This document shows, one piece after another, positions 6,540 through 13,419 of a DNA stretch of 14,294 nt. Numbering within the stretch: position 1 is the first letter of the stretch; each line of letters starts with the position of its first letter. Source of the stretch: Adhaeribacter sp. (lineage in GTDB: Bacteria > Bacteroidota > Bacteroidia > Cytophagales > Hymenobacteraceae). The DNA lies in contig JAQBNV010000562.1 of NCBI GenBank assembly GCA_028288395.1, forward strand, positions 1 to 14,294, given 5' to 3'. Made by a program: the position numbers and the translations under genes. Below the pieces are notes generated by a model. That model worked only from the letters and a program-made list of their open reading frames with translations, was not told the DNA's origin and did no database searches.

Positions 6540-8756
6540 TTAAGCCTCTTTTAGTTTTTGCGCCGAAGCGTTATCGTGTTGCATTTGCATCATAATATCG
6601 TGTACACATCGGTACAAGGCATCTTCTACAGTTGGCATTAAATCGGCTTTAATACTGCTTAAAGCTGTATTCCGGGGCCGGTAAGCCGGTAAGCCCATAT
6701 TAATCATTTCTGTTTCGATTAATTTTATATCTTCTATCCGGGCAACCGCAGCAGCCAACCGGGCAAACTCCGCCCAGGTGTAAGTGCCTTTGTTTGCTAA
6801 ATGCCAGATACCCCGGGCATCGTCTAGCAGGATATCTAAAGAAATATTTACCAGGTCGGGCACATACGTAGGTGTAATATATACATCATTTGCCGCCGTA
6901 AAAGCATTTTCTGACATAAAGGCATGCAGCGCATGATAAATAAAATTATATTTGTCCCAACTGCCAAAAAAAGCACTGGTACGCACGACCAAAGCAGTAG
7001 ACAATATTTTAAGTACTTCCTGCTCGGCTAATAATTTACTACTGCCATACACATTACGGGGATTTGCCGGATCTTCTTCGGTATAAGAACCGGTTTTTGT
7101 TCCATCAAATACCAAGTCCGAGGAAAATGTCAACAGTTTTAATTCATGTGCTTTACATGTCGCTGCCAGAATGGCCGGTCCATCGGTATTTTCGCGAAAA
7201 CAACGGTCCGAATCTTTTTCTGCCTCATCTACGCGCACGTATCCGGCCGTATTAATTATTGCCCAGGGTCTGTATATTGCTATTGCGGCCTCTACCGATT
7301 GGGCGTTTGTAATATCCATTTCCTGGCGGTTCAGCAACCGGTAAGTCAACCCGCGCTCTTTACAAATCTGGGCAAAGGCCCGGCCTAACGTTCCGGTAGC
7401 GCCAGTTATCAAAATCGGGGCCACGTGTTCATGCGTGTTCATCAGTTGGTGCTTCGGTGACTGGATATAGGATTTTTTATGTTTATAAACATAACGTTCT
7501 TCGCGGTCCCACCAACCTTTGGTCTCTAATACCGGATGATTATAGGTTCCTTTATGCGCCAAATCCCGGAGCATTGCCACCATCGCCGTTGGTCTTGGTT
7601 CAGCGCTGCGCAGATCATACGCCCCGTTTTCGTAGTGATTATTCTTTTGGGTGAGCAGGCTGTTCCAGTCGTAGGAGCCAAGTAAAGCCCAGGCCGTAAC
7701 GGCCTGAATATTTACACCACTGGCTTTTAAATTATCGGCTACCTCCCAAATTTCTTTAAACCAACGCATCTGCTCTTCGCGGGTGCAGCAAAGATGCGCT
7801 TCAGTTACCGCAATAGGCAACTGATAGCGTTCCCAGACTTCCTGCAACAGTGCTTTTATTCCTTTTCTTTCTACACCCCGTACCCGTACAGTTTCTACAT
7901 CGGCAAACCGGTGGGTACCATTAGCCCCATGCGTGTGCAACGGATAAGCAACCAGGTGTTCATCCAGGTAGCGCTCGCTGGTAATATAATGGTTAATGCC
8001 TAAGATATCCGGCGGCAATGGATCATCTACAAACGAGAGCAATTCTGCTTGGGTAAGACCGGCATCCCGTAAATAATGCCACATTACATGCTGCGGCGAA
8101 ACTTTGCCGCAAAGCAGGTCAAAAGAAAGCCAACGCCGGGCATTTTCAAATTCGGCCTGATAGGTTAATAGCGGGGTACTCTGGGTATAACCCAGGTCTT
8201 CGGTTTGCACCAGTTTAGCCGCCGGGTTTACCAGCCGGATGGCCTGCATGGCCAGCCGCGTACCCTGTACCTGGTGGTACAAAGCCCGGATAAATTCCCG
8301 ATCGGTTTTGCCGTGCGGGTACCAGAAACCATATAAACCACTAAAACGAGCCGTAGTTAACGGCTCGTTTACCGGCGTATAATAATTTACCCAAGGATAC
8401 CGCTCGGCCACTTTGCCGGCGAAAGCGGCTAGCCCCACCGGAAACGCCGGATCTAACAGGTTGGTATAAGCCGGCCCACTACCATGGTGAACCAAGCCTA
8501 CAATCGGATCTATGTTTAACTTTTGTAAACGGTTTAAGCGCTCATCTGCCCAACACCAGTCTGGCTTATCCAGGCCCGTAGGAGCAACGTGTTCCCAAAG
8601 AATTGGATAACGAAGCTTTTTGATGCCGATGGCCGCAAATAAATCCAGATCAGAAATCCGGTTTAAGTGGCCGCTTCGGCTAATCTGGTCGAAGAACTTA
8701 TCTCCGACTCGGTTGTGACTACACTCAACCCCGCCCCAAAGATCAACGTGCGCCAT
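6540..8756 (-). CDS. GH1-like glycosidase fused to RmlD-like NDP-sugar reductase
   Basis: A 738-residue cytoplasmic two-domain protein. Residues 1 to about 415 are a GH1 (beta-glycosidase) TIM barrel: ECSHNRVGDKFFDQ near the start, the acid/base motif TPVNEP (Glu131), and the nucleophile strand IAVTEAHL (Glu319, where typical GH1 has I/V-T-E-N-G). A late WALLGSYDW (356-364) sits where GH1 has WSLLDNFEW. The canonical L-x-HWDLP is here LVHHGSGP, so substrate contacts differ. Residues about 446-738 are an extended-SDR domain like dTDP-4-dehydrorhamnose reductase: TGATGTLG nucleotide loop (451-458), SSDLVFDG (545-552) and YGSSK with catalytic Tyr570 and Lys574. A short charged linker (KHKKSYIQSPKHQL) joins them. 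Both catalytic sets look intact. The ATG lies 14 nt inside glf, so it is the last gene of the operon, before the strong terminator. Substrates are unknown; a role in making a Galf-containing polysaccharide is inferred from neighbours. Confidence 0.9.
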   Translation of the reverse strand: MAHVDLWGGVECSHNRVGDKFFDQISRSGHLNRISDLDLFAAIGIKKLRYPILWEHVAPTGLDKPDWCWADERLNRLQKLNIDPIVGLVHHGSGPAYTNLLDPAFPVGLAAFAGKVAERYPWVNYYTPVNEPLTTARFSGLYGFWYPHGKTDREFIRALYHQVQGTRLAMQAIRLVNPAAKLVQTEDLGYTQSTPLLTYQAEFENARRWLSFDLLCGKVSPQHVMWHYLRDAGLTQAELLSFVDDPLPPDILGINHYITSERYLDEHLVAYPLHTHGANGTHRFADVETVRVRGVERKGIKALLQEVWERYQLPIAVTEAHLCCTREEQMRWFKEIWEVADNLKASGVNIQAVTAWALLGSYDWNSLLTQKNNHYENGAYDLRSAEPRPTAMVAMLRDLAHKGTYNHPVLETKGWWDREERYVYKHKKSYIQSPKHQLMNTHEHVAPILITGATGTLGRAFAQICKERGLTYRLLNRQEMDITNAQSVEAAIAIYRPWAIINTAGYVRVDEAEKDSDRCFRENTDGPAILAATCKAHELKLLTFSSDLVFDGTKTGSYTEEDPANPRNVYGSSKLLAEQEVLKILSTALVVRTSAFFGSWDKYNFIYHALHAFMSENAFTAANDVYITPTYVPDLVNISLDILLDDARGIWHLANKGTYTWAEFARLAAAVARIEDIKLIETEMINMGLPAYRPRNTALSSIKADLMPTVEDALYRCVHDIMMQMQHDNASAQKLKEA

Positions 8757-9936
8757 TCGAACTGATTTTGATGGAAGATCCGTTTAGCGACGATGACTTG
8801 CCTTTAACTATCTTTTCTATTTCGGCAATTGTCTTATCTTCTTCTACCTTTTCAGTTATCTTTTTGTAAAGGGTAAGCGCCTGGGCCACTACCTGGTCCA
8901 TGTTATAATATTTGTAAGTAGCCAAACGGCCTACGAAATGAACACCCGGAGTTTGGTCGGCTAGTTTTTTGTATTTGTTGTAAAGTTCGGCATTTTCCGG
9001 CCGCGGCACTGGATAATACGGATCGCCATCGGCCTGCGGATATTCGTACACCACGCTGGTTTTTGGATGTTTCTGGCCAGTCAGGTATTTAAACTCGGTG
9101 ATACGGGTATACGGCTGCTCGTTCGGGTAATTTACCACGGCCGTTGGCAGGAAGGTTTCGGTATTCAGGGTTTCGTGCTTGAACTCAAGCGACCGGTAAG
9201 GCAGCTTACCAAACTTAAAATCGAAATATTCATCTACCGGTCCGGTAAAGATCATCTCTTTAAAAGGAATAATATTCATTATTTCTTTATAGTCGGTATT
9301 AAGCATTACCTTAATATTAGGGTGCGACAGCATGTTTTCGAACATTCTGGTGTAGCCGTGTAAAGGCATAGCCTGGAAGGTGTCGGTAAAATAACGACCA
9401 TCGCGGTTGGTGCGAGTTGGTACGCGTGAAGTTACTGATTTGTCCAGTTCAGACGGATCCATGCCCCACTGTTTGCGGGTATAATTCCGGAAGAACTTTT
9501 CGTATAACTCCCGGCCTACTTTACTTACCACCACATCTTCGGAGGTTTTTACGACCGCTACTTGCTCCGCTACCGATTCAAACCAATCTTCCAGCTCAAA
9601 AGAAGTTAAGTTTAAGCCGTATAATTTATTAATAGTATCTAAATTAATTGGAATAGGAACCAGTTGCCCGTCTACGCTAGCCAGCACCCGGTGCTCATAA
9701 GACCGCCACTCGGTAAATTGGGTAAGATAATCGAAGACATCTTTGGAATTGGTATGGAAAATATGCGGACCATATTTGTGAACCAGGATACCTTCTTCAT
9801 TATAATGATCAAAGGCATTACCCGCGATATGCGGACGTTTGTCTATGATAAGTACTTTTTTATTAGATCTGGTGGCAAGACGTTCTGCCAATACACTGCC
9901 GGCAAAACCAGCTCCAACGATTAGATAGTCAAACAT
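8743..9936 (-). CDS. glf: UDP-galactopyranose mutase
   Basis: Flavoenzyme that interconverts UDP-galactopyranose and UDP-galactofuranose, supplying Galf for surface glycans. It has 397 residues (family about 370-400). Evidence: dinucleotide-binding GAGFAG (8-13) with the acidic strand end IIDKR (30-34), HIAGNAFDHYNEEGI (36-50), YGPHIFHT (55-62), FFRNYTRKQWG (148-158), SRVPTRTNRDGRYF (170-183), PYTRITEFKYLTG (275-287, conserved Arg278) and FVGRLATYKYYNMDQVV (334-350, Arg337 and the FAD-contacting Asp347). After about residue 360 there is a charged helix and a Ser-rich tail of little conservation. It starts 76 nt after the glycosyltransferase gene and overlaps the GH1::RmlD gene by 14 nt, so the three are probably one transcript. 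The symbol rests on clear family signatures; specificity for another UDP-sugar cannot be excluded. Confidence 0.95.
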   Translation of the reverse strand: MFDYLIVGAGFAGSVLAERLATRSNKKVLIIDKRPHIAGNAFDHYNEEGILVHKYGPHIFHTNSKDVFDYLTQFTEWRSYEHRVLASVDGQLVPIPINLDTINKLYGLNLTSFELEDWFESVAEQVAVVKTSEDVVVSKVGRELYEKFFRNYTRKQWGMDPSELDKSVTSRVPTRTNRDGRYFTDTFQAMPLHGYTRMFENMLSHPNIKVMLNTDYKEIMNIIPFKEMIFTGPVDEYFDFKFGKLPYRSLEFKHETLNTETFLPTAVVNYPNEQPYTRITEFKYLTGQKHPKTSVVYEYPQADGDPYYPVPRPENAELYNKYKKLADQTPGVHFVGRLATYKYYNMDQVVAQALTLYKKITEKVEEDKTIAEIEKIVKGKSSSLNGSSIKISSNGAR

Positions 9937-10012
9937 TTTAGAATAAATTATGAAGTTAAATCTTTAAATTAATTTTGTTTAAGCGTACTACAAAGGCCTA
10001 GCCGGTCCGGAA

Positions 10013-11266
10013 TCACTTCTTTTCGGCAAATGAATCCTGCATCAAGCCCACCATTTTCTGCCAGGTTATATCCCAGGAAATACCCGACAGAAAAGCTTCA
10101 GTTCTGGCTTTCCAATCCGGATCTTCCCGTTGGGCCAGCCCTTTTTCAATAGCGGCAGCAAAATCTTCGGGGGTATCGGCAATATGCACCAGCCCCAGTT
10201 CGCCGTAAGGCCGCACGACATCGGTAATAGAAGTTGATACAACCGGTTTACCACCCGCTAAATATTCGGGCGTTTTGGTCGGACTTATATATTTGGTTGA
10301 TTCGTTTAGAGCGAAGGGCAACAAAGCCACATCCCAGCCACTCAGGTATACCGGCAGTTCTTTATAATTTTTACCACCCAGGTAATGGATATTCCCCCCC
10401 TGCGGTAGATCAGCCGGATTAATTTTTACTACCGGGCCAATAATTACAAAATGCCAGCCGGGCCGCAACACGGCCAGGCCGCGCAATAATTCGATATCAA
10501 AACGTTCATCTACTACGCCATAAAACCCAAAGCGCGGATGCGGGATAGCCGCCTGATCGGCAGGTTCGGGCAAATCCTGACGCGCCTGACCAAAATGCGC
10601 TTTATCTATGCTGCTCGGGAAAGCATAGACTTCCGGATGTTGATCTTTTTTAGCTTCATAAATACTTTGCCCGCCGGTAAACACCAAATCCGCTTTTTGA
10701 AACATTTCGGTTTCCAGTTCGCGGAGGCGCGGCGGCGCTCCTTTAAAAGCAGATAGCTCATCCATGCAATCGAAAACGGTAAGCACAGGCTTTAAGTGGC
10801 GGGTTATTTCCAGCGCCATTGGGGTGTAATACCAGAATATAAAACGATTTAAATTACGTTCGGCAAAAAACTGGTTTAATAATTTTATTTGCAGTTCATC
10901 CGATTCCTGGGGCGTTAACCCGTTAGGTAAATGAGCCACAATTATGTTAATATTTCCGCCTTCGCGGGTAGTAAGGTCTAAGCGGGATTCAGCCCCGTCG
11001 TAGAACATCGGTTCTTCAAAATAGTAAAGATTGCTATGCTGGGCAAAACGGGTTAATAAATGCTGGGGGCGTTGAAACACAAAATCCCAACGCAAATGCG
11101 ACATGCAAACAATATCAGGCAGGTCGGTTAAAAAATCATTAATATTTTTTTTATCAGCTGCTACTGCAGCATTCTCATCGTTACTTAAAAATAAAGACTC
11201 CTGGTTTAAGCGGTTCATGGTTAAATCGGCTTTGCTGGCCGCACTGTCGAGGTCAATTTTTAACAT
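10013..11266 (-). CDS. Glycosyltransferase, GT-B fold
   Basis: A 417-residue probable sugar transferase of the GT-B type, resembling the TuaH-like / 'glycosyltransferase family 1' group. Visible signatures are SHLRWDFVFQRPQHLL (56-71), VFDCMDELSAFKG (164-176), FGFYGVVDERFD (246-257), FVIIGPVVKINPADLP (273-288) and, at the nucleotide-sugar site, STKYISPTKTPEYLAGGKPV (323-342). No signal peptide or membrane segment is seen, so it should act at the cytoplasmic face. The first ~50 residues are a hydrophilic extension not expected to belong to the fold. Met17 is an alternative start, and Met55 would cut too close to the fold. It is the first gene of the module with glf and GH1::RmlD, which makes a Galf or related surface-glycan role plausible. 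Donor and acceptor are unknown. Confidence 0.88.
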   Translation of the reverse strand: MLKIDLDSAASKADLTMNRLNQESLFLSNDENAAVAADKKNINDFLTDLPDIVCMSHLRWDFVFQRPQHLLTRFAQHSNLYYFEEPMFYDGAESRLDLTTREGGNINIIVAHLPNGLTPQESDELQIKLLNQFFAERNLNRFIFWYYTPMALEITRHLKPVLTVFDCMDELSAFKGAPPRLRELETEMFQKADLVFTGGQSIYEAKKDQHPEVYAFPSSIDKAHFGQARQDLPEPADQAAIPHPRFGFYGVVDERFDIELLRGLAVLRPGWHFVIIGPVVKINPADLPQGGNIHYLGGKNYKELPVYLSGWDVALLPFALNESTKYISPTKTPEYLAGGKPVVSTSITDVVRPYGELGLVHIADTPEDFAAAIEKGLAQREDPDWKARTEAFLSGISWDITWQKMVGLMQDSFAEKK

Positions 11267-11738
11267 AGTATTAAAAGAATTTTAAAATCTTATTATGATT
11301 TTATTAATATAAAAGATAAAGATGTATCAAAAACCTGTTAGGTAGGATAGGTTTTGCTTACAGAAGGGTTGTACGGAAATATTAGAAAAAGGCTGTGAAA
11401 TAATCAACCTATTGCTTGTTATTTTGCCAAATATCAGTATTAAGCAAGCAAATTTGCTCAGTATTTATACCGATTAAGTCGTTATACAACTATCATATCA
11501 AGCAGGTTATAGGCCAAATTAGCCTGCTAGTATTGGTCTAAAAAGATTAGAAAAAGACGGTAAAATGAAGATAATTCAGTAAGGTTAAATACCTATCTAA
11601 TTAGTATAGTACAATTATTAAATAATTAAACGCAAAAATTGATAATAAAATAAATTGAACTTTTAATTTAGGAGTACTCTATAAATACAATTATATAATT
11701 TAGCTACGTTTAATTTTATAAATATTAAATAGGAAAAT
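11267..11738. other. 472-bp AT-rich gap upstream of the glycan module
   Basis: There is no open frame of useful length and no RNA gene I can recognise. The gap should carry the promoter of the glycosyltransferase-glf-GH1::RmlD operon, but I found no exact TAnnTTTG on the minus strand; the closest is GATATTTG at about 11428-11435. Two small symmetric elements stand out: a perfect 12-bp palindrome AGCAAATTTGCT (11447-11458), and a hairpin with 9-bp arms including one G-T pair (11501-11509 with 11520-11528, outer part AGCAGG/CCTGCT). Either could be an operator or RNA stem; neither has a T-run. The base composition is much more AT-rich than the flanking genes. Confidence 0.4.
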
Positions 11739-12257
11739 TCAGGAAAATATTTTCTGCAACTCCTGCACATCTTCCCAGCCACTAGCGGTTTTAAGCCATT
11801 GCTTTCGGGTACCAACCGAGGCAAAACCAGCTTGTCGAAATAATTTTAAACTAGGCAGGTTCGTATCGGCGATGGTGCAATAAACCTGGTGCAAAAGCAG
11901 AATGTGCTGACAGTAGTTAAGGAATAAAGTTAAAGCGCCGGAGGCAAATTGCATTTGCCGGAATTTTTCCTGAATTACAATTCCAACACCGGCGCGGCCA
12001 TGAAAAGGATCAAAGTCGTAAAGGTCGATTACCCCAATCCGTTGGTGGCCGGTAGTACAAATTATTAAACGTAATTGCTTAACGGTGTAAATATCTGCCG
12101 AGGCCTGATCCAGATAAAGCTGTAGCACTTCTTTTGAAAAAGGAGTGACGGTATTGCTTACCTGCCAAATGGTTGTATTATTTTCAAGTTGATATAGAAA
12201 TTCCAGGTCTGATTTTTCCAGGGCCCGCAGGTATAATAAATCAGATTTCAGGAACAC
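11739..12257 (-). CDS. GNAT-family N-acetyltransferase, SpeG/RimJ-like
   Basis: A 172-residue acetyl-CoA-dependent N-acetyltransferase fold covering the whole protein. Visible are LYLRALEKSDLEFLYQLEN (8-26), IGVIDLYDFDP (74-84), AGVGIVIQEKFR (89-100) and the late LKLFRQAGFASVGTRKQW (137-154). As I recall, the pattern is that of SpeG-like diamine acetyltransferases common in Bacteroidota; the true acceptor is not readable. The acetyl-CoA pyrophosphate loop is degenerate: where relatives have R-Q-x-G-[YF]-A-x-E-A-L, this has R100-Q-M-Q-F-A-S-G-A-L109, so the conserved Gly is Gln103 and the Glu is Gly107. The start is GTG (12255-12257), preceded in frame by only seven codons and a TAA, with no upstream ATG; the homologous fold begins right at this GTG. 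It stands alone, with no coupling to dapF 162 nt upstream. It may be functional with altered cofactor binding, or early in decay. Confidence 0.82.
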   Translation of the reverse strand: MFLKSDLLYLRALEKSDLEFLYQLENNTTIWQVSNTVTPFSKEVLQLYLDQASADIYTVKQLRLIICTTGHQRIGVIDLYDFDPFHGRAGVGIVIQEKFRQMQFASGALTLFLNYCQHILLLHQVYCTIADTNLPSLKLFRQAGFASVGTRKQWLKTASGWEDVQELQKIFS

Positions 12258-12267
12258 GCTTTTTTTA

Positions 12268-12409
12268 GTCGTTAGTAGTTAGCAATCAGAGAGTAGCCTT
12301 TCGATCTAAATTCTTAAATATTTAAGGATTGGTAAATTATTCTGGAAGATACAACATCACTAAAGCTTTAGGGTAATTTAAATGCTAATTGCTAAAAACT
12401 AATAACTAC
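12268..12409. repeat. Imperfect inverted repeat between dapF and the acetyltransferase
   Basis: The arm at 12268-12289 (GTCGTTAGTAGTTAGCAATC...) recurs as reverse complement at 12385-12409. With one 3-nt gap, 19 of 22 aligned bases match, and 95 nt separate the arms. The pair fills nearly the whole 162-bp spacer. It could be a small non-autonomous mobile or dispersed repeat, or a long-range hairpin ending dapF transcripts. No target-site duplication is obvious, and there is no classic T-run terminator. Confidence 0.5.
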
Positions 12410-12419
12410 CTGCTAACAG

Positions 12420-13199
12420 TTAAATATTAATTTTGCCTTCGAAAACCAATACAGCCGGACCAATCAGGTAAATATCTGATACGGTTTCGCCGGTTCGGTT
12501 AAAGGCTACTTCCAGGTTGCCGCCCAGCGTTTTTATTTTTACGGGACTCGTACGGCCTTTAAAAGAAGCCGCAATAGCGGTAGCAGTTACACCTGTCCCG
12601 CACGAAAAGGTTTCGTCTTCTACCCCGCGCTCGTAGGTACGTACAAATAAGGGCTCATCCTGTGCGGGCAGCTGGGCAAAATTCACATTGGTTCCTTCAG
12701 TCTGGAAACGGTCGTTATACCGGATGCTACGGCCTTCCTGAAAAACCTCAAACTGGGCTACATCCGGCACAAAAGCCACGTAGTGCGGCGAACCGGTATT
12801 TAAAAAATAAAAATTATCGGTGCACTCAATGGCCTGCACATCGTTCATTTTTAAAGAAATATTTCCTTCGGCGGAAATACTGGCATAATGCTCGCCATCG
12901 GCTGCCAGGAAATAAGCTTTATCCGAAATAATATTTAATTGTTTTGCAAACTGAACAGTACACCGACCGCCGTTGCCACACATAGAACCAAGCCTTCCAT
13001 CGGCATTAAAATAAACCATTTCAAAATCATACCCTGTACGGTTTTGCAGGAGAATAAGGCCATCGGCCCCAATACCCATACGACGCTCGCACAAGCGGGC
13101 CACCAGGCTTTGGTCAGTTTTATCAAAAGAACCCTGCCGGTTGTCAATCATTACAAAATCGTTGCCCGTTCCCTGGTATTTATAAAATTGAATTTCCAT
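12420..13199 (-). CDS. dapF: Diaminopimelate epimerase
   Basis: Converts LL-diaminopimelate to meso-diaminopimelate, the last-but-one step of lysine synthesis and the source of the peptidoglycan cross-linking residue. It has 259 residues, close to the usual 260-280. The two catalytic cysteines are in their motifs: MCGNGGRC (73-80, Cys74) and SCGTGVTATA (199-208, Cys200). KYQGTGNDFVMIDN (7-20), the first-half RMGIGADGLILL (40-51) and LNTGSPHYV (133-141) fit the two-lobed pseudo-symmetric fold. The protein is cytoplasmic and cofactor-independent. ATG 13197-13199 gives the canonical N-terminus. It is monocistronic as far as can be seen, divergent from the methyltransferase across 220 nt, with a good -7 box at 13307-13314. 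Confidence 0.97.
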   Translation of the reverse strand: MEIQFYKYQGTGNDFVMIDNRQGSFDKTDQSLVARLCERRMGIGADGLILLQNRTGYDFEMVYFNADGRLGSMCGNGGRCTVQFAKQLNIISDKAYFLAADGEHYASISAEGNISLKMNDVQAIECTDNFYFLNTGSPHYVAFVPDVAQFEVFQEGRSIRYNDRFQTEGTNVNFAQLPAQDEPLFVRTYERGVEDETFSCGTGVTATAIAASFKGRTSPVKIKTLGGNLEVAFNRTGETVSDIYLIGPAVLVFEGKINI

Positions 13200-13274
13200 C
13201 TTTCTGTTTATATTCCCTTGCGTTTTTATAATGGCCGACGGGCAGAGAGTTATCTCCTACCGGTAATTTATTTT

Positions 13275-13282
13275 TATATTTG
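13275..13282 (+). promoter_or_regulatory. Candidate -7 box for the methyltransferase
   Basis: TATATTTG matches TAnnTTTG exactly and is followed by C, as is common in this phylum. It would give a leader of about 130 nt before the ATG at 13420. The -33 element is not convincing. It points toward the dapF box on the other strand. Confidence 0.45.
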
Positions 13283-13306
13283 CCGCGCTGTACCTTACGA
13301 AGGAGG

Positions 13307-13314
13307 CAAAGATA
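13307..13314 (-). promoter_or_regulatory. Likely -7 box for dapF
   Basis: On the minus strand the sequence AATTCGTATCTTTGC contains TATCTTTG, an exact TAnnTTTG match in a context (CGTAnCTTTGC) that I recall as frequent upstream of Bacteroidota genes. Transcription would start near 13300, leaving a leader of about 100 nt before the dapF ATG. The -33 region has only a weak TTTA. Confidence 0.55.
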
Positions 13315-13419
13315 CGAATTTTAAGGCAGTAAATACAGGCTTAACCCAGCGTTAGCCATAAATGCCCGGCTCTTAAAGGCGCATCAACTTTAATTAATCA
13401 GATAACCAAAGCATCATTC

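Noticed and set aside
9937..10012. 76-nt gap between the glycosyltransferase and glf as a promoter or terminator
   Set aside because: There is no TAnnTTTG toward glf and no stem with a T-run; the CCGGTCCGG near its right end is short. I treat the genes as one operon.
11501..11528. Hairpin as a terminator for the acetyltransferase gene
   Set aside because: It lies more than 200 nt beyond the stop codon, has a loop of about 10 nt and is not followed by a T-run on the relevant strand.
13301..13306. AGGAGG as a ribosome binding site for an unannotated plus-strand gene
   Set aside because: No ATG, GTG or TTG follows at suitable spacing with an open frame, and it sits beside the dapF -7 box. Genes of this phylum rarely use such sites.
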